Assembly (NCBI RefSeq): GCF_000429965.1
Contig: NZ_AUCW01000028.1
Coordinates: forward strand, 1 to 56,194
DNA from: Desulfogranum mediterraneum DSM 13871
Lineage (GTDB): Bacteria; Desulfobacterota; Desulfobulbia; Desulfobulbales; Desulfobulbaceae
Direction: 5' to 3'
DNA: 56,194 bases
In this document: piece after piece, positions 26,894 to 36,054 of the stretch
How positions within the stretch are numbered: the stretch's first letter is position 1
Layout: each line of letters starts with the position of its first letter
The notes under the pieces: generated by a model
What the model was told of the DNA's origin: nothing
Databases searched by the model: none
What the model saw: the letters and a program-made list of their open reading frames with translations, nothing else
Translations under genes and position numbers: made by a program

Positions 26894-28054
26894 ATGTATC
26901 GTTTCCCTCTGCTGATCCTCTGCTGCTGGCTGCCGTTGGCGGCCCTGGCCGCCGAGCCGACCCCTGAAAACCGGAGCATCCAGCGCCACACCATCAACAT
27001 CGGCAAACTCCGCAAATCGATCAGGACCCATCAGGGCAAGGTTACAGCAAGTGAACAACAGTCCAAGACCCTGCTCCAGGAACTGGAGGAACTCGATCGG
27101 ACCATCGAGCTCAAACAGGCCGGGATCAGGAAGATCAGGGAGCAGATCCAGCGCCAGGACCTGCTCATCCTCCGCCAGGAGGAGCGGCTCCAGGAGATTG
27201 ACCGGCAGAAGAAGGAGTTGCAGCAACACCTGCTCAACCGGCTGAAGGCCTACTACTTCAGGGGGAACTCCAGGTTCCTCAATGTCACCTTTTCCGACAC
27301 AAACCTGCCGGACATCCTTCTCTTCGAAGATGCCTTCCGCTCGCTGGTCACCTATGACCGGTCGGTCTTTGCCGCCTACCGGGCCAAGAAGAGCCAGATT
27401 CTCCAGGCCAAGCAGGCCAATGAACTGGAAAAAACCGTGAAGGCGGACTTTCTCAGCCAGGCTGGGGAGGAAAAAAAGGCCTTGGACTTCATTGCCGCAG
27501 AAAAGCAGGCCCTGCTCAAACAGACCAAGAAGCGCAAGGATCTCTATGCCCAGGCCCTGGTGGAGATGCACAAGGCAGAGCTTGGCCTCACCTCCACAAT
27601 CAAGGAGCTTCGCAGGAAAAAAGAACGCAAAACCAAGGGCTTTCTCCTCAGCAAGGGCCAACTCAAACCGCCTGTCGGCGGCAGACTGGTCAGCGGCTTT
27701 AAGCGGGATGAGAACGGAGCGCTGAGCCATGGCATCACCATCAAGGCAGAGAATGGGGCCAGGGTGGAGGCGGTCTTCAAGGGCCGGGTGCTCTATGCCG
27801 GCTACATGCGAGGTTTTGGCAAGACCGTGATCATCGACCATGGCCTTGAATACTACTCGGTGACCTCACGCCTGGATCGCCTCCAGGTCCACAAGGGTGA
27901 GCAGGTAGGCAGGGGCCAGACCATCGGCACCACCGGCAACATCGCCACCCTCTTTGGTCGAGGACTCTACTTTGAAATCCGCCACGGCTCGAGTGCGGAA
28001 GATCCGACAGCGTGGTTCACCCCAGGGGCGCTCCTGGCCGACTCGGCCCCTTGA
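26894..28054 (+). CDS. envC: EnvC-like murein hydrolase activator with degenerate LytM domain
   Basis: A 386-residue periplasmic protein: signal peptide (MYRFPLLILCCWLPLAALAA), a long coiled coil (~30-245), and a C-terminal M23/LytM domain (~265-378). Active M23 enzymes need H-x3-D and H-x-H zinc ligands. Here the first site reads SHGITIK (Asp replaced by Thr), the loop has YYSVTSRL (no His), and the last motif is LYFEIRH (first His replaced by Tyr). It therefore should be non-catalytic, like E. coli EnvC, which activates amidases under FtsEX control. Gene order supports this: it starts 8 bp after ftsX. Confidence 0.9.
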   Translation: MYRFPLLILCCWLPLAALAAEPTPENRSIQRHTINIGKLRKSIRTHQGKVTASEQQSKTLLQELEELDRTIELKQAGIRKIREQIQRQDLLILRQEERLQEIDRQKKELQQHLLNRLKAYYFRGNSRFLNVTFSDTNLPDILLFEDAFRSLVTYDRSVFAAYRAKKSQILQAKQANELEKTVKADFLSQAGEEKKALDFIAAEKQALLKQTKKRKDLYAQALVEMHKAELGLTSTIKELRRKKERKTKGFLLSKGQLKPPVGGRLVSGFKRDENGALSHGITIKAENGARVEAVFKGRVLYAGYMRGFGKTVIIDHGLEYYSVTSRLDRLQVHKGEQVGRGQTIGTTGNIATLFGRGLYFEIRHGSSAEDPTAWFTPGALLADSAP

Positions 28055-28290
28055 GCATAGTTGAGGGGCTGCCATCGGCTCGACAGAAAAGAGGATAAGC
28101 TCAGCTTAGGACCGGCCCCCAGCCGGCCTCGCCCCCATGGCTCAGGCTGGCCTGAAGATGCTGTACATCTCAAAGGCTGCCTGTTTGCACCCATAAATCC
28201 ATTGATTCTCTCCCCTTTTACCGTTACCCTGAAAGAAGCGCCCCTCCCGGGGATCACAGCTCAAGCCGACAGTCAACCAGAATCGTAGCC

Positions 28291-29667
28291 ATGAAACGAC
28301 ATCCTGCCCCCCTCCCCCTTCAGCCTGCTGCTCCCGGAATCCGCCGCTCCCGACCATGGCAACAGGGCCGACAACAGCTCTGCCGGCTCATCCTGTTCAG
28401 CTTCTTCCTCCTTTTGGCGGCCGTTCCGACCCGGGCCGATGACAGCCAGCTCAATCGGGAGACCTACCAGCAGCTGGAACTCTTTGCCAATGTCCTGGCC
28501 CTGCTCCAGCAGCACTATGTGGATGAGGTGGATACCAGGGAGGTGATCACCGGCGCCATCAACGGCATGCTCAACTCCCTGGATCCGCACTCTTCCTATA
28601 TGTCGGCCGAGGATTTCAAGGAGCTGCAGGAGGAGACCCAGGGCTCGTTCAACGGCATAGGTCTGGAGATTACCATCCGAGACGGGATCCTGACCGTGGT
28701 CGCCCCCATTGAGGGGACCCCTGCCGCCAGAAAGGAAATAGAGGCCGGTGACCAGATCCTGGCCATCGACGGTGAGCTGACCAAGAACATGAGCCTGCTG
28801 GAGGCGATGAAGCGCTTGCGCGGTCCGCGGGACACCAGGGTCACCCTGACCATCTTTCGCCGTACCTGGCGGGAGATGCGCGACATCGAGCTCCAGCGTG
28901 CCGCCATCCCGCTGCACTCGGTCAAGGGTATGGAGCTGGAGCCGGGCCTCTTTTACCTGCGCATCTCCACCTTCCAATCCGCCACCACCAGGGATGTTCG
29001 CCAGGCCCTCCGTGAGGCCGGCAAGGCAGCAGAGCTCAAGGGCCTCATCATGGATCTGCGCAATAATCCAGGCGGTCTCCTGGATCAGGCGGTCAAGGTC
29101 ACCGACATCTTCATCGATCAGGGCACCATTGTCTCCACCAAGGGCAAGGACAACAGCCAGGAGATGGTCTTTTCCGCCCACCCCGGCGGCGCCTTCAACC
29201 ACACCCCCATGGTGGTCCTGGTCAACGGCGGTTCAGCCAGCGGCTCGGAGATTGTCGCCGGTGCACTCCAGGATCATAAACGGGCCATCATCCTGGGTAC
29301 CCCCTCCTTTGGCAAGGGCTCGGTGCAGACCATCCTTCCCATGCCGGGAGGTGCCGGGGTCCGTCTGACCACGGCCCGTTACTACACCCCCAACGGGACC
29401 TCCATCCAGAACACCGGGATTCAACCGGACATCGAGGTCCCGGCAAGGCCCCAGCTGGACCGCCAAGATGAGCCGCAGCTGCGCGAGCGGGATCTCCCCC
29501 ACCACCTCGAGGATGCTGCCGGTCAGGAGAAGCCCCAGGCCGACAGCTCAGAGGAAACAGACGGAGATACCTCGCCGGCCCTGGCTGCCAGGCTCAAGGG
29601 GGACAATCAGCTCCAAACCGCTCTGATCATCTTAAAGAGCCTGGAGATCGCAGCCGAGCGTCCCTAA
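28291..29667 (+). CDS. ctpA: C-terminal processing peptidase (S41), CtpA family
   Basis: A 458-residue exported serine protease. The N-terminus has a basic stretch and a hydrophobic signal (LILFSFFLLLAAVPTRA). A PDZ domain spans ~115-195 (GIGLEITIRDGILTV). The catalytic Ser315 is in NGGSASGSEIV and the Lys342 in GTPSFGKGSVQ. In other bacteria such proteases trim or degrade peptidoglycan hydrolases and lipoproteins. It is 236 bp downstream of envC in the frequent ftsE-ftsX-envC-ctp order, so it may belong to the same unit. The polar C-terminal ~60 residues are low in conservation. Confidence 0.92.
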   Translation: MKRHPAPLPLQPAAPGIRRSRPWQQGRQQLCRLILFSFFLLLAAVPTRADDSQLNRETYQQLELFANVLALLQQHYVDEVDTREVITGAINGMLNSLDPHSSYMSAEDFKELQEETQGSFNGIGLEITIRDGILTVVAPIEGTPAARKEIEAGDQILAIDGELTKNMSLLEAMKRLRGPRDTRVTLTIFRRTWREMRDIELQRAAIPLHSVKGMELEPGLFYLRISTFQSATTRDVRQALREAGKAAELKGLIMDLRNNPGGLLDQAVKVTDIFIDQGTIVSTKGKDNSQEMVFSAHPGGAFNHTPMVVLVNGGSASGSEIVAGALQDHKRAIILGTPSFGKGSVQTILPMPGGAGVRLTTARYYTPNGTSIQNTGIQPDIEVPARPQLDRQDEPQLRERDLPHHLEDAAGQEKPQADSSEETDGDTSPALAARLKGDNQLQTALIILKSLEIAAERP

Positions 29668-29699
29668 AATCCGGCGGACCGGACTGAAGCCGGACTGAA

Positions 29700-30608
29700 T
29701 CAGCTCAACCCATATTCCCGAAGGATATGCTCGTTGTTGGTCCAGTTCTTGCGCACCTTGACCCAAAGCTGGAGCCGCACCTTACATCCCAGGAGCTGCT
29801 CGATGTCATGGCAGGCCTTCTTCCTGATCTGGGCCAGCATCTGCCCCCGGTGGCCGATCATGATCCCCTTCTGGGAGCTCCGCTCCACCACGATGGTGGC
29901 GTGGATGACCACCGGCCGCTGGTCATCACTCTCCTCAAAGGAGTCGATCACCACGGCCGTGGAATAGGGCACCTCCTCCTTGGCCAGCTGAAAGACCTTT
30001 TCCCGGATGATCTCACCCACGATGAACCGTTCCGAGGCATCGGTGGGGATATCATCGGGATAGTACTGGGGGCCTTCGGGCAGGCGTCGGACGATCTCCT
30101 CAACCAGGAGTTCCACCCCGTCCCCGGTCAAGGCAGAGATGGGCAGCACCGCCTCAAAGGCGTGGAGCTGGCTGTACTCCCGGGTCAGGGGCAGGAGCTG
30201 TTCCGGTTTGACCAGGTCGATCTTGTTCAGCGCCAACAGGGAGGGCGCCTTGATATGGCCAAAGTACTCCTGATACTCCTCTATCCGCTTGGCCAGCAGT
30301 TTTGCATTCATCTTGGCACAGTCATCCATGAAGAGGACCACATCCGCCTCGGCAAGACTCTCCAGGGCCACCCGGACCATCTCCTGGTTGATCATGTCCC
30401 TGGCCTGATGAAGGCCGGGGGTATCGAGGACAATCATCTGGTGGGAGTCCCCGGTGACGATCCCCAGGATCCGGTTCCTGGTGGTCTGCGGTTTATTGGA
30501 GACAATGGCAATCTTCTGGCCCAAGAGCTGATTGAGCAGCGTGGATTTGCCGGCATTTGGGGGCCCGACGATGGCAACAACGCCCGAGCGATAGGTTTCC
30601 TGGATCAC
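29700..30608 (-). CDS. era: GTPase Era
   Basis: A 302-residue protein with a G domain (GPPNAGKS, 15-22; DTPG at ~60; NKID at ~128) and a C-terminal KH domain containing GIMIGHRGQMLAQIRKKA. Era binds 16S rRNA 3' end and aids 30S subunit assembly. Start is GTG at 30608 with AAGG seven bases upstream. It ends 32 bp from the convergent ctpA stop. Other ribosome-biogenesis genes, ybeY and phoH, which often neighbour era, are instead at 49-51 kb. Confidence 0.96.
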   Translation of the reverse strand: MIQETYRSGVVAIVGPPNAGKSTLLNQLLGQKIAIVSNKPQTTRNRILGIVTGDSHQMIVLDTPGLHQARDMINQEMVRVALESLAEADVVLFMDDCAKMNAKLLAKRIEEYQEYFGHIKAPSLLALNKIDLVKPEQLLPLTREYSQLHAFEAVLPISALTGDGVELLVEEIVRRLPEGPQYYPDDIPTDASERFIVGEIIREKVFQLAKEEVPYSTAVVIDSFEESDDQRPVVIHATIVVERSSQKGIMIGHRGQMLAQIRKKACHDIEQLLGCKVRLQLWVKVRKNWTNNEHILREYGLS

Positions 30609-30770
30609 GTTATATCCTTTTTACTGAATCTCAAAGAGTTAGAACTATCTGTTCCCCGGCCGATCCCCTGGGGCCTGGAGAAAAATAATCCAAAGAAAAT
30701 AATGACAAAGAGGGATATTCCTGCTATCCACTGTAGCTTACCATGACTCCCGAACTTCGCAATGTGTTAG

Positions 30771-32777
30771 ATGATGATCACTCCCGGTACCCTTGTTGAA
30801 TATCTTGATGGCGGCAAATTTATCTGCTCCCTGGTTCTGAGAATCTCAGAAAAACGGCTCCATCTCATCAATCAAAACGGCAGAGAAATCAGCCTGCCCC
30901 AGTCCCGGGTCATCACCTTCTCCCGGCAGCACCATTCGCTGGACTGTTCCCGGGAGCAGCAACTCCAACTCCTCCAGGAGGCGGCCAAAAACCGCTCGGC
31001 CCTGGCCGAGACCATCGCCATCGAGGAGTTGTGGGAGATCCTCAGCGAGGAGGAGGATCGAAAATTTTCCTCCCGCTTCCTGGCAGAACTGGCCCTGGGG
31101 GACGGCTTTGATGATGAGCAACTGGCCGGCTTTGTCCGGGCGATCTTTGCCGACCGCTTCTTCTTTAAGTATAAAAACGATCAGATCACTGTCCATACCC
31201 CGGAACAGGTCGAACACCTCAAAGACGAGTTTGCCAAGCAGCAGGAAAAGGAGCAAATCCTGGAGGCAGGGGCCAGACACCTGCGCACCATCCACCAGGG
31301 TGAAAACGTCGACGCAGAGCAGTGGCCTGATCGGGATCGCTGCCTCGACTGGCTCGCCGAATTCGTGCTCTACGGCAACGACTCAGAGGAACCCGCCCTG
31401 ATCCGCAACCTGCTGAAAAAGGCGGAACTGACCCTGCCGGGCTGCGGCTATCGGGTCCTGGTCAATGCCGGGGTCTGGGACCGGGACGAGAACCTGGCCC
31501 TGCTCAAGTCTGAACAGCCCGTGGACTTCCCCCAGACCAGCCTGGACAGCGCCGCCCGGATCAAGGAGCCCAGCCTGGAGGCGCTCCTGGCCGATCCCAA
31601 GCGCAAGGATTTCCGGGAACTGGATATCCTGACCATTGACGGCGCCTTTACCCGCGACTTTGACGACGCCCTCCACTTTGAGGAGCTGGAAAACGGCCAG
31701 GTCCGGGTAGGCATCCACATCACCGATGTGAGCTACCACATCTCCCCCCAGGACGCACTCTTTGCCGAGGCCCAGGAACGGGCCACCTCGCTCTACTTTC
31801 CCGAGGGCCATGTCCCGATGTTGCCCAAGGGCCTGTCCCTGGATGTCTGCAGCCTGATCAAGGGCAAGATCAGGCCGGCGGTCAGCTTCCTGGTCACCCT
31901 GGATCAGGAGGCCAACATCGTTCGCACCCGCATCGTCCCCTCCATCATCCAGGTGAAACGCCAGCTCAACTACCGGGATGCCGATGGCATGCTGGAGTCG
32001 GACCCAGCCCTTGCCGGCCTGAATAGGGTCCGGGAACAGCTGCGCCGCAACCGGGTGGCCAACGGGGCCCTGCTGCTGCCCTTCCCTGATGCCAACATCG
32101 ATATCCGCAACCGGGATAACATCCAGATCTTTCTCTCTCCGGTGGATACGCCCTCGCGCAACCTGGTCTCTGAGTTGATGATCCTGGCCAACGGCGTTGC
32201 CGCCGAATACCTGGCCACGCGTGAGGCTCCGGGCCTGTTCCGCTCCCAACCTCCGCCGAAACGGCGTCTGATCGCAGGGGTCAACAACAGCCTCCAGGAT
32301 ATCGCCCTCCAGCGCAGATTCCTCTCCAGGGGGGAACTGACCGCCCACCCTAAACCCCACAGCGGTTTGGGGCTGAACAGTTACACCACCATCACCTCGC
32401 CCATCCGCAGGTTCCTGGACCTGGCCATGCAACATCAGCTCAGTCACATGATCCACGGCAAGGGTATCCTCTTCTCCGCCGAACAGTGCAAGACCTTTGC
32501 CGGGCTGATCCAACAAAAACTGAGCCGGGCAAACGGGGTGCGCCAGCAGCGCCACCGTTACTGGATCCTGCGCTACCTGGAGGGGAGGGTCGGCCAGCGG
32601 CTCAGTGCCCTGGTGGTTGGGCGGGGCCCCAAACGGGTCAACCTGCTGCTCACCGACTGCCTCTTTGACATCGATCTGCCGACAAATCCCCACTTCCCGG
32701 TGGAACCAGGCGATACCACCAAGATCACCATTACCCGGGTCAAGCCCATGGAGAATATCTTCAAGGTCGACTGGTAG
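30771..32777 (+). CDS. RNB-domain exoribonuclease (RNase II/R family)
   Basis: A 668-residue 3'-5' exoribonuclease. The RNB catalytic signature [16 protein letters not shown] (about 291-306) has the metal-binding aspartates; [15 protein letters not shown]-like sequence ([20 protein letters not shown]) occurs later. The N-terminal ~250 residues are divergent with no obvious cold-shock domain, and the C-terminal S1-like part is short. It is closer to RNase II than to RNase R by length. ATG codons at 30771 and 30774 are adjacent; no clear ribosome-binding site. Confidence 0.9.
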   Translation: MMITPGTLVEYLDGGKFICSLVLRISEKRLHLINQNGREISLPQSRVITFSRQHHSLDCSREQQLQLLQEAAKNRSALAETIAIEELWEILSEEEDRKFSSRFLAELALGDGFDDEQLAGFVRAIFADRFFFKYKNDQITVHTPEQVEHLKDEFAKQQEKEQILEAGARHLRTIHQGENVDAEQWPDRDRCLDWLAEFVLYGNDSEEPALIRNLLKKAELTLPGCGYRVLVNAGVWDRDENLALLKSEQPVDFPQTSLDSAARIKEPSLEALLADPKRKDFRELDILTIDGAFTRDFDDALHFEELENGQVRVGIHITDVSYHISPQDALFAEAQERATSLYFPEGHVPMLPKGLSLDVCSLIKGKIRPAVSFLVTLDQEANIVRTRIVPSIIQVKRQLNYRDADGMLESDPALAGLNRVREQLRRNRVANGALLLPFPDANIDIRNRDNIQIFLSPVDTPSRNLVSELMILANGVAAEYLATREAPGLFRSQPPPKRRLIAGVNNSLQDIALQRRFLSRGELTAHPKPHSGLGLNSYTTITSPIRRFLDLAMQHQLSHMIHGKGILFSAEQCKTFAGLIQQKLSRANGVRQQRHRYWILRYLEGRVGQRLSALVVGRGPKRVNLLLTDCLFDIDLPTNPHFPVEPGDTTKITITRVKPMENIFKVDW

Positions 32778-32798
32778 CCCACCCCGCCATCCGCCCTC

Positions 32799-33344
32799 TC
32801 AGGCGTAGAGCTCGGCATCCTTGAACAGCACCGCCTCCTCATCCTTGGCCGAGAGCTGCGGCTCCCCTTTCAGGGGCCAGTCAATGGCCAGCTGGGGGTC
32901 ATTCCAGATGATGGCCCGTTCATGTTCCGGGGCATAGTAGTCGGTGGTCAGGTAGAGGAACTCCGCCACCTCGGAGAGGACCACAAAGCCGTGGCCAAAC
33001 CCGGGAGGCACCCAGAACTGCTTCTTGTTCTCTGCAGTGAGACGGATCCCGGCCCACCGGCCAAAGGTGGCTGAACTCTGTCTGAGGTCCACCGCCACAT
33101 CGTAGACCTCCCCCTGGATGACCCGTACCAGCTTACCCTGGGCTTGCCTGATCTGGTAATGCAATCCCCTCAGGACATTCTGATGGGAGCGGGAGTGATT
33201 CTCCTGGACAAAAACCGTATCCAGGCCGGTCATCTCCTGCCAGCTTCTCTGGTTGAAACTTTCAAAGAAAAAACCCCTGGAATCGCCAAACACCTGGGGC
33301 TCGATGACGAGCACCTCAGGAATTTCCGTTGCTGTAACCTGCAT
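32799..33344 (-). CDS. rfbC: dTDP-4-dehydrorhamnose 3,5-epimerase
   Basis: A 181-residue cupin-fold epimerase. Family motifs are FGDSRGFFFESFN, VLRGLHYQ (active-site His), GEVYDVAVDLR and WVPPGFGHGFVVLSE. It converts dTDP-4-keto-6-deoxyglucose to the rhamnose-series sugar in the dTDP-L-rhamnose pathway for surface polysaccharide. It lies 17 bp downstream of rfbB on the same strand. rfbA and rfbD are not in the window. Confidence 0.95.
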   Translation of the reverse strand: MQVTATEIPEVLVIEPQVFGDSRGFFFESFNQRSWQEMTGLDTVFVQENHSRSHQNVLRGLHYQIRQAQGKLVRVIQGEVYDVAVDLRQSSATFGRWAGIRLTAENKKQFWVPPGFGHGFVVLSEVAEFLYLTTDYYAPEHERAIIWNDPQLAIDWPLKGEPQLSAKDEEAVLFKDAELYA

Positions 33345-33361
33345 AATCTCTTGTCCGCTCC

Positions 33362-34432
33362 TTATCTGTTGGTATACATTTTCTCATAGTACTGCTGGTA
33401 GGAGCCATCCATCACCGCCTCCATCCAGGCGCTGTTGGCCAGGTACCACTCCACGGTCTTGGCAATCCCCTGCTCAAAGGTATAACGCGGCGTCCAACCC
33501 AGTTCCCGCTCAATCTTGCCGGCATCTATGGCATAGCGACGGTCATGCCCCAGCCGATCTGTGACAAAGGTGATGCTCTTTCGCCTGGCTTCCCCTGAGG
33601 CCAGCAGTCCCACCTTGGCATCCAGCATATCGCAGAGCAGTTCCACCACCTCCAGATTCTTCTTCTCGTTATGACCGCCGACATTGTAGGATTGGCCGAC
33701 CCTGCCCTTCTCGATCACCGCTGCAATGGCCTCACAGTGATCCTCGACATAGAGCCAGTCGCGAACATTGGCGCCATCACCGTAGACCGGCAGGGCCTTG
33801 CCCTGGAGGGCGTTGTTGAGGATAAGGGGTATCAACTTCTCCGGAAACTGATAGGGGCCGTAGTTGTTGGAACAGTTGGTGATCAGAACAGGCAGGCCAT
33901 AGGTATGGAAATAGGAGCGCACCAGGTGATCGGAAGAAGCCTTGGAGGCGGAATAGGGAGAACGCGGATCATAGGGGGTCTCTTCGCTAAAAAAACCGGT
34001 AGCCCCCAGAGAACCGTAGACCTCATCGGTCCCCACATGGAGAAAACGTTGACCTGCGGCCTTCCTGCCCTCGGCCAACCATGATCTCCTGGCCGTCTCC
34101 AACAGACTGAAGGTGCCGAAGACATTGGTCTGGATAAAGGCATCGGGATCGCTGATGGAACGGTCTACATGGGATTCTGCAGCAAAGTGAACCACCGTGT
34201 CCACGGGATAGTCGCTGAAGATCCGTTCCACCAGGGCACGATCACAGATATCCCCCTGGATAAAGGTGTATCTGGGATCTGCCGCGACCTCTGCCAGATT
34301 CTGGAGATTACCGGCATAGGTCAGTTTATCCAGATTGAGCAACTGCCAGTCAGGCTGGGCCTCCAGCATGGAACGAATAAAATTAGCACCGATAAAGCCG
34401 CAGCCTCCGGTGACGAGTACCGTCCTTTTCAT
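33362..34432 (-). CDS. rfbB: dTDP-glucose 4,6-dehydratase
   Basis: A 356-residue short-chain dehydrogenase-type enzyme. The NAD motif is [13 protein letters not shown] (~6-18); [12 protein letters not shown] and the catalytic GTDEVYG and [10 protein letters not shown] motifs follow. It performs the second step of dTDP-rhamnose synthesis. The ATG at 34432 is chosen over a GTG four codons earlier because AGGTG lies 11 nt upstream. A good promoter is at 34519-34547. Confidence 0.95.
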   Translation of the reverse strand: MKRTVLVTGGCGFIGANFIRSMLEAQPDWQLLNLDKLTYAGNLQNLAEVAADPRYTFIQGDICDRALVERIFSDYPVDTVVHFAAESHVDRSISDPDAFIQTNVFGTFSLLETARRSWLAEGRKAAGQRFLHVGTDEVYGSLGATGFFSEETPYDPRSPYSASKASSDHLVRSYFHTYGLPVLITNCSNNYGPYQFPEKLIPLILNNALQGKALPVYGDGANVRDWLYVEDHCEAIAAVIEKGRVGQSYNVGGHNEKKNLEVVELLCDMLDAKVGLLASGEARRKSITFVTDRLGHDRRYAIDAGKIERELGWTPRYTFEQGIAKTVEWYLANSAWMEAVMDGSYQQYYEKMYTNR

Positions 34433-34518
34433 AGAATTATTCACCTATCTGTTCTCGTTTAGCAGACGACTGATCGCTGCAGCTTCTCTGCCGACAACCG
34501 TGCCCGGGAAAATATGGT

Positions 34519-34547
34519 TATATAGAATACCGCTCCGGATCTGTCAA
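34519..34547 (-). promoter_or_regulatory. Candidate sigma-70 promoter for rfbB-rfbC
   Basis: On the minus strand TTGACA (34547-34542), a 17-bp spacer and TATATA (34524-34519). Near consensus, about 87 bp upstream of rfbB. Confidence 0.7.
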
Positions 34548-34571
34548 ACCCTGTGGTGTTGCCAGGCCTCT

Positions 34572-34880
34572 TTAGAGCTCATCCTCCAGATCCTCTTCCC
34601 CTTCCCTGGCAAAAATCAGGGCCCCTCCGCTGGTCAGGGCCTGGGCTGTTTTTTTCCTTGCCGCGGTCAGCAGGCGCTGGACGGTTCCTCTGGAAACGCC
34701 CATCCGTTGACCGGCCTCCTCCTGGATCAACCCCTCCAGATCACAGAGGCGCAACACTTCCAGCTCATCCTGATACAGGGGGATCTTTTTCAGATCGTGG
34801 AGAGGCTCCCCGGCCGGCTTAAACGCCCTCTTACAAAACGGCCCCTGACAACGGCGCTTTTTTTTCGGTCTTGGCGACAT
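34572..34880 (-). CDS. DUF134 (UPF0251) putative DNA-binding protein
   Basis: A 102-residue basic protein. MSPRPKKKRRCQGPFCKRAFKP gives the conserved PRPxxxR...F.P start, followed by an acidic patch and a sigma-70 region 4-like helix-turn-helix (LEGLIQEEAGQRMGVSRGTVQRLLTAARKK, ~48-77). The family is found widely in anaerobes and is presumed to be regulatory. ATG at 34880 is preceded by AAGGGGGAG. It precedes rfbB on the same strand, but the rfb promoter lies inside its 3' flank, so it need not be in that operon. Confidence 0.85.
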   Translation of the reverse strand: MSPRPKKKRRCQGPFCKRAFKPAGEPLHDLKKIPLYQDELEVLRLCDLEGLIQEEAGQRMGVSRGTVQRLLTAARKKTAQALTSGGALIFAREGEEDLEDEL

Positions 34881-35459
34881 ACTCCCCCTTATCCTGTAAA
34901 ATCAATCTAACCGGCGCCAGGCCATCCTCTTGGTCGGTCGAGGGTGTGGATCCGGATAGCCGAAAGCCGCCTGCTCATGCCTGGGCATGTCATACCTATA
35001 TTGGTGCCATTATACAAGAAAACTACCAGAAAACCGCAGCAGCCGGGACCTTTTCTTGCTGGTTCCGCTTTGCAGCTGGCGCCTACCCTGGCAAATCAAC
35101 TCTTCTGTTCAGGCTCAAGGATTGCCTGAATAATGAAGACGCCCACCCTGAGACGGAAAGAAAAAGCACCTTTTCAGACTCGCCTTCAGACTCGCCTCAT
35201 GTTCCCGGACCCCCCTTTGCCGAGCGTTGCCCACACCCGGGCAGAGCCCCCCGGCTGCTCATGGTTTGGCAGATCCGGACAGAGCCTTTTTTTTCAACAT
35301 CAGCCAGAAAGCGGGCAAAACAACAATTATTCAAGCTGGCACGGCGATTAGGACGGCAAGAGATGGACAAAATCCTGAAGATAAAGTAGAATCACTATTT
35401 TTTGAACCATCCCTTTAAGCTACGATACCATCCGGCCCAAGAGCCGCTGATCAGCCCCT
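34881..35459. other. Intergenic region between DUF134 and DUF4390 genes
   Basis: About 580 bp. Several plus-strand frames are open but have no ribosome-binding site and no family-like sequence. A hairpin-like GGCT...AGCC followed by eight T near 35252-35296 could end a small transcript, and CATGCCTGGGCATG at 34977-34990 is a short palindrome. Not enough evidence for an RNA gene. Confidence 0.4.
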
Positions 35460-36035
35460 ATGAAAGCCCTACTACGCCCACTCCTGCTCATCCTCTTCGC
35501 CCTCCTGCTCCTGGCCCCCGGCTCCAACGGAGCCGTGAAGGAACGCTCCCCGGAACTCAAGGACATCATCGTCACCACCTCCAACAGCGAGCTGCTGCTC
35601 TTTGCCACGGTGGCCAACTGCTTTACCCCGGAGATGATCACCGGCGTCCAGAACGGCATCCCCATTAGCTTTGTCTTTCAAGTTGAACTGAGCAGGGAGC
35701 GAAGCAGCTGGTTTGACGCCACCCTGGTAGAGACGGTCATCACCCATACCATGACCTACGACAGCTTAAAGCAGCAGTATCAGATTCAACATTCCAACCG
35801 CGCCGGCAAGCTCCGCACCACCCGCTCCCTGGAGGAGGCCAAACAGTTGATGGCCGAGCTCAACGGCATCCATGTGGTGCCCTTAACCGAGCTGGAACCG
35901 GAGTCCCCCTATAGTCTCCGCCTCAAGGCCACCCTGGAAAAAAACACCCTGCCCCTGGGGATCCACTATATCCTGCCCTTTACCTCACTCTGGGATTTTG
36001 AAACCGATTGGCGCACCGTGGAGTTCCGTTACTAA
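35460..36035 (+). CDS. DUF4390 domain protein, exported
   Basis: A 191-residue protein with a signal peptide (LLRPLLLILFALLLLAPGSNGA). The mature part reads as a beta-rich DUF4390 domain, with SFVFQVELSRERSSWFD and YILPFTSLWDFETDWRTVEFRY typical of the family. DUF4390 genes commonly precede NtrY-type kinases, as here (stop 19 bp before the kinase start). Its function is not known; a role as a periplasmic partner of the kinase is inference. Confidence 0.82.
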   Translation: MKALLRPLLLILFALLLLAPGSNGAVKERSPELKDIIVTTSNSELLLFATVANCFTPEMITGVQNGIPISFVFQVELSRERSSWFDATLVETVITHTMTYDSLKQQYQIQHSNRAGKLRTTRSLEEAKQLMAELNGIHVVPLTELEPESPYSLRLKATLEKNTLPLGIHYILPFTSLWDFETDWRTVEFRY

Positions 36036-36054
36036 TATCCTCCCAGGAGGGTGC

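Noticed and set aside
30743-30799. An 18-codon upstream frame overlapping the RNB nuclease start
   Set aside because: No ribosome-binding site; overlap looks accidental.
34871-35389. A 172-codon plus-strand frame upstream of the DUF4390 gene
   Set aside because: No start signal, no hydrophobic or domain pattern; starts inside the DUF134 gene.
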